DNA of 64,000 bases from the NCBI RefSeq assembly GCF_009834915.1, contig NZ_WVHS01000002.1:992001-1056000 (forward strand). The letters are read 5' to 3'. Source of the stretch: Hufsiella ginkgonis. Its GTDB lineage: Bacteria > Bacteroidota > Bacteroidia > Sphingobacteriales > Sphingobacteriaceae. A program made the translations under genes and the position numbers. Below, piece after piece: positions 25,396 through 34,874 of this stretch; within the stretch, counting starts at the first letter, position 1, and each line of letters opens with the position of its first letter. The notes under the pieces are model-generated. The model saw only the letters and a program-made list of their open reading frames with translations, did not search any database and had not been told where the DNA came from.

Positions 25396-26577
25396 CTATA
25401 AACCAAAGAATTTCATGTACGTTGCCAGGTCCTTATCCCCCCTGCCGGAGAGGCAAACAACTACGGTCTCGTTGCCGGTAAAGGTCATCCTGTCGAGGTG
25501 CGCCAGCGCATGTGCGCTCTCAATGGCAGGTATAATGCCTTCCAGGCGCGCCAGCAGCAGGCCGGCCCTCATGGCATCGTCGTCTGTGGCGCTCACATAT
25601 TCGGCTCTTTTAACCTTAAAGAGGTGTGCGTGCTGCGGACCGATACCCGGATAATCCAGGCCCGCCGATATGGAGTAAGGCTCTACCACCTGTCCGTCTT
25701 CCGTTTGCATGAGGATAGAACGGCTGCCATGAAGCACCCCTTCTTTGCCAAGCGCCGTAGTGGCTGCCGATTCGCCGGAGTGAACTCCCTTACCGGCGGC
25801 TTCCACCGCAACCAGTTTTGCTTTCGGATCGTCGAGGAAATGGTAGAACATGCCCGCGGCGTTACTTCCGCCGCCTACGCAGGCCAGTACATAGTCCGGG
25901 CTTTCGCTGCCGGTTTTCTCTTTAAGCTGCCAGCGGGTCTCCTCCGAGATCACCGACTGGAACCGCGCCACCATATCCGGGTAGGGATGCGGGCCTACAA
26001 CGGACCCGATAATGTAATGGGTATTTTCCGGGTTATTGATCCAGTCGCGCATCGCCTCGTTAGTGGCGTCCTTCAGCGTTTTGCTGCCTGATGTGGCCGG
26101 GATCACCGTGGCGCCCATCATTTTCATGCGGGCTACGTTGGGCGCCTGCCGCTCAATGTCGACCTCACCCATGTATACCACGCATTCCAGTCCCTTTAAC
26201 GCGCATACGGTAGCGGTGGCCACCCCATGCTGACCGGCGCCTGTTTCGGCGATGATGCGCTTCTTGCCAAGCCGTTCGGCCACCAGGATCTGCCCGATGG
26301 TATTGTTGATCTTGTGCGCGCCGGTATGGTTCAGGTCTTCCCGTTTAAGGTAGATTGCCGCGCCATATTTTTCAGACAACCTTCCCGCCAGGAACAGCGG
26401 AGAGGGCCTCCCTACATAATCCCTTAATAACGCTTCGAACTCGGCGGTGAAACCCGGCTCTCGGATGATCTCCAGGTATTTCGACCGCAGTTCTTCTACG
26501 TTCGGGTACAGCATTTCCGGGATATAGGCGCCGCCAAAGTCGCCATAATAGCCTTTTTCGTTTACGTGATAGCTCAT
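25396..26577 (-). CDS. trpB: Tryptophan synthase beta chain
   Basis: 393 residues. PLP lysine in [14 protein letters not shown], catalytic Glu in AETGAGQHG, and [10 protein letters not shown] phosphate loop. Joins indole and serine to give tryptophan. Its ATG overlaps the trpF stop by one base (TAATG), so coupling is likely. Confidence 0.99.
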   Translation of the reverse strand: MSYHVNEKGYYGDFGGAYIPEMLYPNVEELRSKYLEIIREPGFTAEFEALLRDYVGRPSPLFLAGRLSEKYGAAIYLKREDLNHTGAHKINNTIGQILVAERLGKKRIIAETGAGQHGVATATVCALKGLECVVYMGEVDIERQAPNVARMKMMGATVIPATSGSKTLKDATNEAMRDWINNPENTHYIIGSVVGPHPYPDMVARFQSVISEETRWQLKEKTGSESPDYVLACVGGGSNAAGMFYHFLDDPKAKLVAVEAAGKGVHSGESAATTALGKEGVLHGSRSILMQTEDGQVVEPYSISAGLDYPGIGPQHAHLFKVKRAEYVSATDDDAMRAGLLLARLEGIIPAIESAHALAHLDRMTFTGNETVVVCLSGRGDKDLATYMKFFGL

Positions 26578-27218
26578 TATTTCTCCTGCCCTCTTACCGG
26601 GCTTCTTAGTTGTTTAAATACGTTTCTTAGTTTTTCCACATCTTTCAGGCCGGGGGAAACCTCGAAGCGGCTGTTCAGGTCGACGGCATAAAACCGGTGA
26701 TCGTAGTTCGCTTTCAGGTCGTCCACTGCATCCGGGCCAATCCCCCCGCTGAGGAAATAAGGCACATCCAGCAGGTAATTCTCCAGCAGCGCCCAGTTGA
26801 AGGAAGCACCGGAGCCGCCGTGCCCGGGTGTTTTGGTATCGAACAGGAAGTAGTCCGCATATTCAGAAAAAGGCTCCGTGGTATCGAAATCGAATTGCTC
26901 GTTTACGCCGAAGGCCTTGATCACCTGCAATCCATCCGCATAGAGTTTTCCACATAATTCGGGGGTCTCGCTGCCGTGAAGCTGTACCGCCTGTAACCGG
27001 AACTTTTCCACATTTGCGATAATTTCGTCGTAACCGGAATCCACAAACACACCGGTAGTAATAATATCTTCCGGCAGCGACCAGATCGCCTTTGGCGGAA
27101 GGCCGGCGACAAAACGTTCCGACCCGGGATAGAAAATAAACCCCATATAATCCGGCGACAGTGCTGCAACCGCTTTGATGTTCTCCGGGTCGCGCATCCC
27201 GCATACTTTTATCTTCAT
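26577..27218 (-). CDS. trpF: Phosphoribosylanthranilate isomerase
   Basis: 213 residues. [11 protein letters not shown] has the catalytic Cys7-equivalent, and FLSGGIGPD plus [16 protein letters not shown] are the phosphate-binding and catalytic-Asp regions. Its ATG overlaps the trpD stop (ATGA). trpC, usually next to trpF, is not in the window. Confidence 0.98.
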   Translation of the reverse strand: MKIKVCGMRDPENIKAVAALSPDYMGFIFYPGSERFVAGLPPKAIWSLPEDIITTGVFVDSGYDEIIANVEKFRLQAVQLHGSETPELCGKLYADGLQVIKAFGVNEQFDFDTTEPFSEYADYFLFDTKTPGHGGSGASFNWALLENYLLDVPYFLSGGIGPDAVDDLKANYDHRFYAVDLNSRFEVSPGLKDVEKLRNVFKQLRSPVRGQEK

Positions 27219-28201
27219 GCTACCAGTTTTTTAAAGCTCTTCATGGCTTTGCCGCTTAACAACGATTCTTCTGCCTTGTAGAAACAATCGGCGAAAGAGC
27301 GCTCGCTGTGAATGGTTTTGATCGCCATCGCCGCATTTACCAGCACCACGTTCGTTTGTTCGGTAGTGCCTTCATTATTCAGTACCGAAAGGAAGATCTC
27401 TGCAGATTCCTTTACGGTGCTTCCGCCGCCGATACTGGCGGCTTCGATCTTTTCGAAACCCAGGTCGGCAATGCGGTGGATCTGTTCCCCTGCATTTGAA
27501 AACGTTTTAAAGTCGCAGGTCAGCGATACCTCGTCATAACCTTCGAGGGCATGCAGTATTGTATAGTTCTTGCCCGATTTCTGGTAAAGATACGCGTATA
27601 ACCGTGCAAGTTCCAGGTTAAATACGCCTACCAGCTGGTTTGCCGGTTTTGCGGGGTTCACCATCGGACCGAGCATGTTAAAAAAGGTTTTCACGCCCAG
27701 TTCACGGCGGATGGGCGCTACCGTTTTCATGGCCGGGTGAAAAAGCGGGGCATGCAGGAAGCAGATGCCCGCTTCGTCGAGGTTACGTTTTAAGATACCG
27801 GGGTCGCTGGTGAACCGGTGGCCGAGGTGTTCCATTACGTTTGAAGAGCCGCAGCCCGACGAAACGCCGTAATTGCCGTGTTTTGCCACTAAATGGCCAG
27901 CTCCTGCCACTACGAACGAAGCCAGTGTAGAGATGTTGAACGTATCTCTCCCGTCGCCGCCCGTGCCGCAAAGGTCAACCAGCTCATAATCCTGTAGTTT
28001 CGGGTCCAGGCAAAGGCTGATCATGCCGTCCCTGAATCCCGCCAGTTCCTCTACCGTGATACTGCGCATACAATATACCGCCATAAAAGCGGCCATCTGC
28101 GAAGGGTTATACTTTCCGGTGGCAATATGGGTAAGGATCTCCATCGCTTCCGGGCGGCTAAATGTTTTATGCTCGAAAAGGTGGTTCAGTATCTGTTTCA
28201 T
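27215..28201 (-). CDS. trpD: Anthranilate phosphoribosyltransferase
   Basis: 328 residues. Diagnostic DLCGTGGDGRDTFNIST and KHGNYGVSS motifs. Transfers phosphoribose from PRPP to anthranilate. First structural gene of this operon; trpE, trpG and trpC are not seen here. Preceded by a 245-base leader region with a Trp-rich leader peptide and an attenuator. Confidence 0.98.
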   Translation of the reverse strand: MKQILNHLFEHKTFSRPEAMEILTHIATGKYNPSQMAAFMAVYCMRSITVEELAGFRDGMISLCLDPKLQDYELVDLCGTGGDGRDTFNISTLASFVVAGAGHLVAKHGNYGVSSGCGSSNVMEHLGHRFTSDPGILKRNLDEAGICFLHAPLFHPAMKTVAPIRRELGVKTFFNMLGPMVNPAKPANQLVGVFNLELARLYAYLYQKSGKNYTILHALEGYDEVSLTCDFKTFSNAGEQIHRIADLGFEKIEAASIGGGSTVKESAEIFLSVLNNEGTTEQTNVVLVNAAMAIKTIHSERSFADCFYKAEESLLSGKAMKSFKKLVA

Positions 28202-28221
28202 GGTTGATGCACGGTTTGTAA

Positions 28222-28253
28222 AAAGAAAAAGGGCTGCCTGTTAAGCAACCCTT
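28222..28253 (-). terminator. trp attenuator (terminator in the trpD leader)
   Basis: Minus strand: GGGUUGC (28251-28245), loop CUUAACAG-like, GCAGCCC (28237-28231), then a T-rich run. Ends about 20 bases before the trpD ATG. The 5' arm can instead pair with AGCAGCC at 28308-28302 beside the leader-peptide stop, forming an antiterminator. No other minus-strand gene lies upstream for it to serve. Confidence 0.8.
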
Positions 28254-28306
28254 CCCAATATCTTTAGTTCAAATTTAGTTCAAAATTGAATACATGCGGA
28301 TGGCTG

Positions 28307-28357
28307 CTATCCTCTTTCGGGAAGCCACCAACTGTTGTATCTGGTATTGTTCATCAT
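28307..28357 (-). CDS. trpL: trp operon leader peptide
   Basis: A 16-residue peptide, MMNNTRYNSWWLPERG, with tandem Trp codons (28330-28325) and stop at 28307-28309. The next ATG (28354) is an equally good start. The segment across the Trp codons (GGUGGCU, 28329-28323) can pair with AGCAGCC (28308-28302), the protector hairpin expected when the ribosome does not stall. Too short to be found by ordinary gene prediction. Tandem Trp codons upstream of trp genes with a downstream terminator make this a strong call. Confidence 0.8.
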   Translation of the reverse strand: MMNNTRYNSWWLPERG

Positions 28358-28367
28358 CGTTCCGCGA

Positions 28368-28398
28368 CAAATATGGCTATTCTTTTTATCTGCTGCAA
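28368..28398 (-). promoter_or_regulatory. Candidate promoter of the trp leader
   Basis: Minus strand TTG (28398-28396), 20 bases, CATATTTG (28375-28368), one mismatch from TAnnTTTG. Predicted start about 28362, so the leader peptide would begin within a few bases of the 5' end. Confidence 0.55.
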
Positions 28399-28446
28399 GA
28401 GTTAGCCCATTATTTTGGGGCACCATTTTTTTTACTATCTTACGGG

Positions 28447-29334
28447 ATGAAGATCAATAAATGGCATAGACGATACAAACACTTTCAACAGGATTTCACC
28501 AAAGGGCTGTTCATTATGATCGGCGTACTGCTTGCTTCGTTCGGGCTAAAGGGGTTTATCATTCCCAACGATTTTATCGACGGAGGGGTAACCGGCCTCT
28601 CCCTGCTGGCGGCACATGTTACGCATATACGGGTTTCGGTTTGGCTGGTAATTTTCAACATCCCCTTTATCATCATCGGTGCGAAACAGATCGGTAAGCG
28701 ATTCGCCCTCACCACTTTACTTGCCATTTTGGTATTGGCAACGGTGATCTTTTTTATCGACTTCCCCGTGATCACCCATGATAAATTATTAACGTCCATC
28801 TTCGGCGGATTTTTCGTGGGTGCGGGGATCGGCCTTACCATGAGAGGCGGCAGCGTACTTGACGGCACCGAGATCATGGCGGTTTATATTAACCGGAAAA
28901 GTGTATTCAGCATCGGCGACATCATCCTGCTGATCAACGTGCTGATCTTCGTGATCGCCGCATTCGTACTTACGCTCGAAACCGCGCTATACTCCATCCT
29001 TACCTACCTCGCAGCGGCAAAAACGGTGGATTTTATCATCCAGGGCATCGAGGAATACACAGGGGTTACCATCGTATCCCCCAAAAGCGACGAGATCAGG
29101 GAAGCGATCATCAATCACCTTGGCCGTGGAGTAACCATCTACAAAGGGGAACGCGGCTTTGGAAGCACTGGCGTACGAAATAAAGACATCAACATTATTT
29201 TCACGGTGATCACCCGGCTGGAAGTCTCTAAATTAAAGGAAGTAGTGCTGGGAATCGACCGCAAGGCGTTTATGGTGATGAATGTGATCACCGATACCAA
29301 GGGCGGGATCGTTAAACGCAGGCCGCTGCATTAG
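28447..29334 (+). CDS. YitT family membrane protein
   Basis: 295 residues from the ATG at 28447 (MKINKWHRRYKHFQQDF); a longer frame to 28294 lies over the trp leader and is rejected. Five to six transmembrane helices, GGVTGLSLL and GGSVLDGTEI motifs, then a C-terminal DUF2179 domain (TGVTIVSPKSDEIREAI, EVVLGIDRKAFM). Function not established; proposed transporter or regulator. Divergent from the trp operon. Confidence 0.85.
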   Translation: MKINKWHRRYKHFQQDFTKGLFIMIGVLLASFGLKGFIIPNDFIDGGVTGLSLLAAHVTHIRVSVWLVIFNIPFIIIGAKQIGKRFALTTLLAILVLATVIFFIDFPVITHDKLLTSIFGGFFVGAGIGLTMRGGSVLDGTEIMAVYINRKSVFSIGDIILLINVLIFVIAAFVLTLETALYSILTYLAAAKTVDFIIQGIEEYTGVTIVSPKSDEIREAIINHLGRGVTIYKGERGFGSTGVRNKDINIIFTVITRLEVSKLKEVVLGIDRKAFMVMNVITDTKGGIVKRRPLH

Positions 29335-29348
29335 CCCGGAGGACCAGC

Positions 29349-30161
29349 CTAGATCAGGGGATCTTTTTCGCCTTTAAAATGCTTGAACACCAGCTTGTCG
29401 AGCACGGCAGGCACTACCTTGTTGAGAAACACCGATAGTTTCCCCTGGCTTGTCATCACCAGGTTCCGTTTGCGGTTGATCACGCCATTCACGATAATGC
29501 CGGCAACCTCTTCCGGGGTCATCATTTTACCTTCGTCCATGCTGCTTTCCCCCTGTGAGGCACCCCGCTTATTAAGTGCCGCCTTGCGGATGTTGGAGGA
29601 GGTGAAACCCGGCGAGGCCACCATCACGTGAAGCCCGGTTTGCAGGCTCTCGATCCTCAGCGCCTCCAGGAATCCCTTCAGTGCGAACTTCGAAGCCGAA
29701 TAACCCGTCCTTCCCGGGAGGCCATAGTAACCTGCGAGCGAACTTACTCCCACTACCGAGCCCCTGTTCTTCAGCAACTCCGGCAGGGCGAATTTAGTAC
29801 AGTAAACGCTCCCCCAGAAATTTACGTCCATCAGGTTCCGGATCACCACCAGGTCGAGATCTTTAAACAAGGCACGCATGCTGATCCCCGCGTTATTTAC
29901 CAGGATGTCAATTCGCCCGAAGGTGGCGATGGCCTGCTTTATCAAATGATCACAATCATCCTCATGGGCTACATCGCATTGTACGGCCAGCGCCCTCACC
30001 CTGAACTCTTTTTCTATCGCCTGCGCGATTTCGCAAAGCGTTACATATTGCCTGGCGGCGAGCACGATATTTGCCCCCTGGCGCGCGAACTCCCCGGCAC
30101 AGGCTTTACCGATCCCGGACGAAGCACCGGTAATAATTACTACTTTATTGTTCAGGGACAT
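29349..30161 (-). CDS. Short-chain dehydrogenase/reductase (SDR)
   Basis: 270 residues. Classical SDR: cofactor motif TGASSGIGKA, NNAG, catalytic Ser in VSSLAG and YSASK (YxxxK). The Arg in VLAARQ favours NADP. Substrate unknown; resembles the DltE/YqjQ-like SDRs of Bacteroidota. Downstream of recR on the same strand. Confidence 0.9.
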   Translation of the reverse strand: MSLNNKVVIITGASSGIGKACAGEFARQGANIVLAARQYVTLCEIAQAIEKEFRVRALAVQCDVAHEDDCDHLIKQAIATFGRIDILVNNAGISMRALFKDLDLVVIRNLMDVNFWGSVYCTKFALPELLKNRGSVVGVSSLAGYYGLPGRTGYSASKFALKGFLEALRIESLQTGLHVMVASPGFTSSNIRKAALNKRGASQGESSMDEGKMMTPEEVAGIIVNGVINRKRNLVMTSQGKLSVFLNKVVPAVLDKLVFKHFKGEKDPLI

Positions 30162-30212
30162 AGTGGTTTCTTTATTTTTATAGCTGGCTGATAGCTGATA
30201 ACCCGGATCCTG

Positions 30213-30830
30213 TTATTTCATTAAGGTGCTTTCATAAGGCACGCGCGTGGCGATGGAGCGGCCTAAGGTAATCTCGTCTACATACTCCAGCTCGCCGCCA
30301 AAGGCGATTCCGCGGGCGATAGCAGAGATGCGTACCGGCAGATCTTTCAGTTTCTTATAAATGTAAAAAATGGTGGTATCGCCTTCCATGGTGGCCGACA
30401 GGGCAAGAATTACCTCTTTAATTTCGCCGGCCTGTACACGTTCTACCAGCGTGGCGATATTCAGGTCTGACGGGCCGATGCCGTCCATGGGCGAAATAAC
30501 GCCTCCCAATACATGGTAAACGCCCTGGTATTGGTTGGTATTTTCAATTGCCATCACATCGCGGATATCCTCCACGATACAAACCAGCGAACGGTCGCGC
30601 CGGGTCGCCGTACATATCCCGCAAACAAGCTGGTCCGAGATGTTATGACATACTTTACAAAAGCGGATCCCGCTGCGAAGGCTGGTCATCGACAAGCTGA
30701 ACCGTTCCACCTCTGCCTCCGGCCTGTTTAACAAGTGAAGCACGAGGCGCAGCGCGGTTTTTCGTCCCACACCGGGCAGTCTGGCAAATTCATCAACAGC
30801 AGATTCGAGCAGGCGCGAAGAGAAATTCAT
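30213..30830 (-). CDS. recR: Recombination protein RecR
   Basis: 205 residues from the ATG at 30828-30830 (a GTG two codons upstream is less likely). Helix-hairpin-helix [13 protein letters not shown], zinc finger [16 protein letters not shown], Toprim domain [14 protein letters not shown]. Works with RecF/RecO in gap repair. TACCTTTG ends 5 bases before the ATG. Confidence 0.97.
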   Translation of the reverse strand: MNFSSRLLESAVDEFARLPGVGRKTALRLVLHLLNRPEAEVERFSLSMTSLRSGIRFCKVCHNISDQLVCGICTATRRDRSLVCIVEDIRDVMAIENTNQYQGVYHVLGGVISPMDGIGPSDLNIATLVERVQAGEIKEVILALSATMEGDTTIFYIYKKLKDLPVRISAIARGIAFGGELEYVDEITLGRSIATRVPYESTLMK

Positions 30831-30835
30831 GTACA

Positions 30836-30876
30836 CAAAGGTAAGATTTGCTTTTCAATCTTAATTACTACATTTA
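30836..30876. promoter_or_regulatory. Back-to-back promoters of recR and the sodium symporter
   Basis: For recR (minus) TACCTTTG at 30843-30836, five bases before the ATG. For the symporter (plus) TTTG at 30847-30850, 18 bases, TACATTTA at 30869-30876 (one mismatch). The two share about 40 bases and could interfere with each other. Confidence 0.5.
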
Positions 30877-30897
30877 GCGCCTCAACAAAAATTCCAC

Positions 30898-32406
30898 ATG
30901 GCGCCGTCTATCCTTTTATCGTTTATTATCGGGTATTTTTTGCTGCTGATCGCGGTCTCTTATTTTACGTCGCGGAATAATTCAGATAACTCTTCGTTCT
31001 TTATCGCCAACAGGAATTCAAAATGGTACCTGGTCGCGTTCGGTATGATTGGCACGGCTTTGTCGGGGGTCACCTTTATTTCCGTGCCCGGCGAAGTAGG
31101 GAACGCGGCGGGTAAAGAGTTTGCCTACTTCCAGTTTGTGCTGGGCAACGCCATCGGGTTCGTAATCATCGCTACCGTGCTGCTTCCGCTTTACTACCGG
31201 ATGAAACTCACTTCGATCTACGGGTACATCGAACAGCGCCTGGGCACTTACAGCTATAAAACGGCCGCATCCATTTTTTTACTAAGCCGCACCATCGGAT
31301 CGTCGTTCAGGCTTTACCTGGTAGTGATCGTACTGCAGCGATTCATCTTCGACTCTTACCATATTCCCTTCTGGGCGACGGTGCTCATCTCGCTGGTGCT
31401 CATCTGGTCGTACACGTTTAAAGGCGGTTTAAAAACGATCATCATCACCGATACCCTGCAAACGGTTTTCCTGGTTTCTTCGGTGTTCCTTACCATTTAC
31501 TTCATCTGCAGCAGTTTGGGCCTCAACATCGCAGAAGCGTTCGAAACGGTAAAGAACAGCGGTTACGCAAAGATCGTGTTCGTGGAGGATTTTGCCGCCA
31601 GTAAATTTCACGTAAGCAAACAGCTGATCGGGGGAATTTTTGTCACCATCGCCATGACCGGCCTAGACCAGGACCTGATGCAAAAGAACCTGAGCTGTAA
31701 GAACATCGGCGAAGCACAAAAGAACATGTTCACGTTTACGTCGATTTTCGTGGTGATCAACCTGTTCTTCCTCAGCGTAGGCGCCCTGTTGTACGTATAC
31801 GCCGGTAAAAACGGCATCGCCATGCCGGTGGATGCACATACAGGCGTCGTGCGTACCGACTTTCTTTTCCCGGAGATCGCGTTAAATCACCTGTCGATCC
31901 TGCCAGGGATCATTTTCATGATGGGACTTACCGCGGCTACCTTCGCCACTACTGATTCTGCGCTGACCGCCCTAACCACTTCTTTCTGCGTGGATTTCCT
32001 GGGAATGGACAAAACAGAGAACAAACAGAAAAAAGGGAGTGAAGGTCTTCGCCATTGGGTACATGTGGCTTTCTCGCTGCTTATCTTCCTGGTGATATTG
32101 TTATTTAATTCGGTAAATGACAAGTCGGTGGTAAGCGCCATATTCACGGTGGCCTCTTACACTTACGGCCCGTTGCTCGGGTTGTACGGCTTCGGCCTGT
32201 TTATGAAGGGCCGTACAGTGCACGACAAGCTGGTGCCGCTCATCTGCCTGCTCTCCCCCGTTGTATGCTATTTCCTTAATTTAAATTCGAAAACAATCCT
32301 GGGCGGATACGTATTTGACAATGAGCTGATCCTCGTAAACGGGCTTATTACGTTCGCCGGGCTGATGGCGATCAGCAAACCTACGGCCGGAAAAACTCAG
32401 TATTAG
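30898..32406 (+). CDS. Sodium:solute symporter (SLC5/SSS family)
   Basis: 502 residues, about 13 transmembrane helices. Family signatures: FGMIGTALSGVTFISVPG near the N-terminus, TGLDQDLMQKNLSCKN, and AATFATTDSALTALTTSF. Imports an organic solute with sodium; substrate not determinable. Starts 21 bases after its -7 box. Confidence 0.92.
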   Translation: MAPSILLSFIIGYFLLLIAVSYFTSRNNSDNSSFFIANRNSKWYLVAFGMIGTALSGVTFISVPGEVGNAAGKEFAYFQFVLGNAIGFVIIATVLLPLYYRMKLTSIYGYIEQRLGTYSYKTAASIFLLSRTIGSSFRLYLVVIVLQRFIFDSYHIPFWATVLISLVLIWSYTFKGGLKTIIITDTLQTVFLVSSVFLTIYFICSSLGLNIAEAFETVKNSGYAKIVFVEDFAASKFHVSKQLIGGIFVTIAMTGLDQDLMQKNLSCKNIGEAQKNMFTFTSIFVVINLFFLSVGALLYVYAGKNGIAMPVDAHTGVVRTDFLFPEIALNHLSILPGIIFMMGLTAATFATTDSALTALTTSFCVDFLGMDKTENKQKKGSEGLRHWVHVAFSLLIFLVILLFNSVNDKSVVSAIFTVASYTYGPLLGLYGFGLFMKGRTVHDKLVPLICLLSPVVCYFLNLNSKTILGGYVFDNELILVNGLITFAGLMAISKPTAGKTQY

Positions 32407-32435
32407 TAATAATTTAACGTTGTAATTTTAGTGAA

Positions 32436-33140
32436 ATGAATAGTGATGATAAAATAAGAAACGCGTTCGCGAACCGTAACTGGCAGGAAATCAAGGTGAC
32501 AGACTCCTGGCAGATCTTTAAGATCATGGCCGAGTTCGTAGATGGGTTTGAGAAAATGGCCAGGATCGGTCCTTGTGTATCCATATTCGGTTCCGCACGT
32601 ACCGCAAATACCAGCAAATATTACCAGATGGCCGTAGATACGGCGCGGCTGCTTTCTGAACGCGGGTACGGGGTGATCTCCGGCGGCGGCCCCGGGATCA
32701 TGGAAGCTGCCAACAAAGGCGCTTATGAAGCCGGCGGCAAATCGGTGGGATTGAATATCGAGCTTCCTTTCGAGCAGTTCCACAATAAATACATCGATCG
32801 CGACAAGCTGATGGAGTTCGATTACTTCTTTGTGCGTAAGGTGATGTTCATGAAATATTCACAAGGCTTTATCGTCCTCCCGGGAGGGTTCGGCACCATG
32901 GACGAGATGTTCGAAGCCATCACGCTCATCCAGACCGGTAAGATCGCCCGTTTCCCCATCGTACTGGTGGGATCGGATTACTGGGGCGGATTGCTGGAAT
33001 GGGTAAAAACACGGATGATCGAAGCCGGAAATATCAGCGCCGAAGACATGAACCTCTACCGGCTGGTAGATACCGCTGAAGACGCCGTAGAACACATCTT
33101 CAGGTTCTATGACAAATATGTGCTGAAGCCGAATTTTTAA
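32436..33140 (+). CDS. LOG family protein (TIGR00730), putative nucleotide 5'-monophosphate phosphoribohydrolase
   Basis: 234 residues. The diagnostic pair GGGPGIMEAANKGA and PGGFGTMDEMFE of lysine-decarboxylase-like/LOG proteins is present. Members hydrolyse the glycosidic bond of (cytokinin) ribonucleotide monophosphates; in bacteria the usual substrate is often AMP-like. Follows the symporter after 29 bases, may be co-transcribed. Confidence 0.9.
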   Translation: MNSDDKIRNAFANRNWQEIKVTDSWQIFKIMAEFVDGFEKMARIGPCVSIFGSARTANTSKYYQMAVDTARLLSERGYGVISGGGPGIMEAANKGAYEAGGKSVGLNIELPFEQFHNKYIDRDKLMEFDYFFVRKVMFMKYSQGFIVLPGGFGTMDEMFEAITLIQTGKIARFPIVLVGSDYWGGLLEWVKTRMIEAGNISAEDMNLYRLVDTAEDAVEHIFRFYDKYVLKPNF

Positions 33141-33186
33141 GGAAATCCCCTTCCAAACCTTTCCCCTCCCAAACCGTTTTCGTTAT

Positions 33187-33714
33187 ATGGAACCTGCTAA
33201 ATTAACCGTAGTTAAAGGAGATATTACGAAAATCGCGGCAGATGCAATCGTGAATGCGGCCAATAGTTCACTGATGGGCGGCGGTGGCGTAGATGGGGCG
33301 ATACACCGTAAGGGCGGACCAAAGATCCTGGACGAATGCCGTGATATTGTGGCCCGGCAAGGCGGATTGGCTACCGGCGAAGCCGTGATCACCACCGCAG
33401 GCAAACTACCGGCGAAATACGTGATCCATACCGTGGGGCCGGTTTGGCGGGGCGGGAACGACGGTGAACCGGGGCTCTTAAGGAATTGCTACCTGAATTC
33501 CCTCGACCTGGCCAACAAGTACCAGGTTGTGTCTGTCGCATTTCCGGGGATCAGTACCGGGATATACGGCTACCCCAAAGCAGACGCCGCGAAGGTAGCG
33601 GTGGAAACCGTGACGGAACACCTGCACAAACTAACCGGGATCCGGGAAGTGCTGTTCGTATGTTTTGACGAGGAAAGCGAACGGATCTACCGGGAGCTTA
33701 TTCCAGGCCGCTAA
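33187..33714 (+). CDS. Macrodomain protein, O-acetyl-ADP-ribose deacetylase-like
   Basis: 175 residues, a bare macrodomain: VVKGDITKIAADAIVNAAN, GGGGVDGAIH, and the distal loop PGISTGIYGYP. These match the MacroD/YmdB type that hydrolyses ADP-ribose esters on O-acetyl-ADP-ribose or acidic protein side chains. Its last 17 bases overlap the end of the convergent DUF502 gene. Confidence 0.92.
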   Translation: MEPAKLTVVKGDITKIAADAIVNAANSSLMGGGGVDGAIHRKGGPKILDECRDIVARQGGLATGEAVITTAGKLPAKYVIHTVGPVWRGGNDGEPGLLRNCYLNSLDLANKYQVVSVAFPGISTGIYGYPKADAAKVAVETVTEHLHKLTGIREVLFVCFDEESERIYRELIPGR

Positions 33715-34294
33715 CGCCGCCGGAAACCACAAACTTCATGGCATCGGTACCGTTCATCTTAACGGGATGAACTTTGTCTTTCCGAACGATGCATAACTGC
33801 CCGGCAAACGAGTACGAATAAGGGAAATATACCGCCACGTCGCCAGGAAGATCCAGCGCGGAGAGATCTTTTTGCGTAAGGAAACCAATTTTCCGGAGGC
33901 CGGACTCGTTCACTTCCACCAGTACGGGCTCGTTGAACTTCTTCTCATCGCCTACAAAAGCTTCGGTGAGGTCTTTGATCGAAGAATACAGGAAATTAAA
34001 CAGCGGCAGCCTGTTCAGCCAACGGCCGATCCATTGCTTGATCGGGTCGGTAATAAAATTGGTGACGATGATCCCCGCCAGCAGGATAAGCACCAGTACG
34101 GTTACGATGCCCAGGCCCGGAATGTAGACCGGTTGGCCGGTTTCACTGTTCATCGGAAGGAGGTCGCTTACGTTCAGCCGGGCGTCTACAGACGATACGA
34201 TCCAGTAAACCAGGAAAATAGCGGCGCCCAACGGCACCACCACGAGAATTCCTTTAATGAAATATTTTAAAAGCGCAGTTAACAACCTGTTCAT
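33698..34294 (-). CDS. DUF502 family membrane protein
   Basis: 198 residues, two transmembrane helices (about 12-32 and 62-82) and a soluble C-terminal domain. KGILVVVPLGAAIFLVYW and PLFNFLYSSIKDLTEAF are characteristic. Function unknown. Convergent overlap of 17 bases with the macrodomain gene. Confidence 0.85.
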   Translation of the reverse strand: MNRLLTALLKYFIKGILVVVPLGAAIFLVYWIVSSVDARLNVSDLLPMNSETGQPVYIPGLGIVTVLVLILLAGIIVTNFITDPIKQWIGRWLNRLPLFNFLYSSIKDLTEAFVGDEKKFNEPVLVEVNESGLRKIGFLTQKDLSALDLPGDVAVYFPYSYSFAGQLCIVRKDKVHPVKMNGTDAMKFVVSGGVSGLE

Positions 34295-34312
34295 TACGCA
34301 AAAGTAAACAAA

Positions 34313-34717
34313 TTATACGGAGCGTTCCTGGCATAGCTCCACCAACACGCCGCCGGTAGTGCGCGGGTGCACAAAACACACCCATTTATTGTCGGCGCCG
34401 GGCAGCGGCTCTTCGCTCAGCAGGATAAAGCCTTCTTCGCGGAGACGCGCCATTTCTGCTGCGATGTCGTCCACCTCGAAGGCGATATGGTGGATCCCTT
34501 CTCCTTTCCGCTCGATGAACCGGGCGATGGTACTGTCGGGCGAGGTAGCTTCCAACAGTTCGATCTTGTTGCCGCCCACGTTAAAAAATTGCGTAGAAAC
34601 TTTTTCCGGCTCCACCGTTTCCGTTTTGTACGGCTCCGTGCCGAGCAGCTTCCTGTATAACAGCCCGGCGGTTTCCAGGCTCTTTACCGCAATGCCGATA
34701 TGTTCTATCCGTTCCAT
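34313..34717 (-). CDS. mce: Methylmalonyl-CoA epimerase
   Basis: 134 residues, vicinal-oxygen-chelate fold of two repeats: RIEHIGIAVKS (metal His6), GIHHIAFEVDDI (second His), GGVLVELCQE (Glu). Interconverts the methylmalonyl-CoA epimers in the propionate/succinyl-CoA pathway. Same strand as DUF502, 18 bases upstream of it. Mutase genes are not in the window. Confidence 0.92.
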   Translation of the reverse strand: MERIEHIGIAVKSLETAGLLYRKLLGTEPYKTETVEPEKVSTQFFNVGGNKIELLEATSPDSTIARFIERKGEGIHHIAFEVDDIAAEMARLREEGFILLSEEPLPGADNKWVCFVHPRTTGGVLVELCQERSV

Positions 34718-34836
34718 CCTGCTGTGCTGATCTTCCGCAGATCACCATTGATCCCCGGACAGATTGTGGCATAAAAATGACCATTTTAAACCATATCCGC
34801 GCCATAGCTATTGATAACTACTCATAAAGTTTTTCG

Positions 34837-34844
34837 TATCTTTG
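34837..34844 (+). promoter_or_regulatory. -7 box of iscS
   Basis: TATCTTTG, with TTG at 34811-34813 giving a 23-base spacer. Predicted transcript start near 34850, which rules out the upstream start at 34842 and supports the ATG at 34875. Confidence 0.6.
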
Positions 34845-34874
34845 TCTCTCACTAGGAATTATACGGATCAAATC

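Noticed and set aside
28294-28446. N-terminal extension of YitT from 28294
   Set aside because: It lies over the trp leader, lacks membrane-protein character, and the conserved start is the ATG at 28447.
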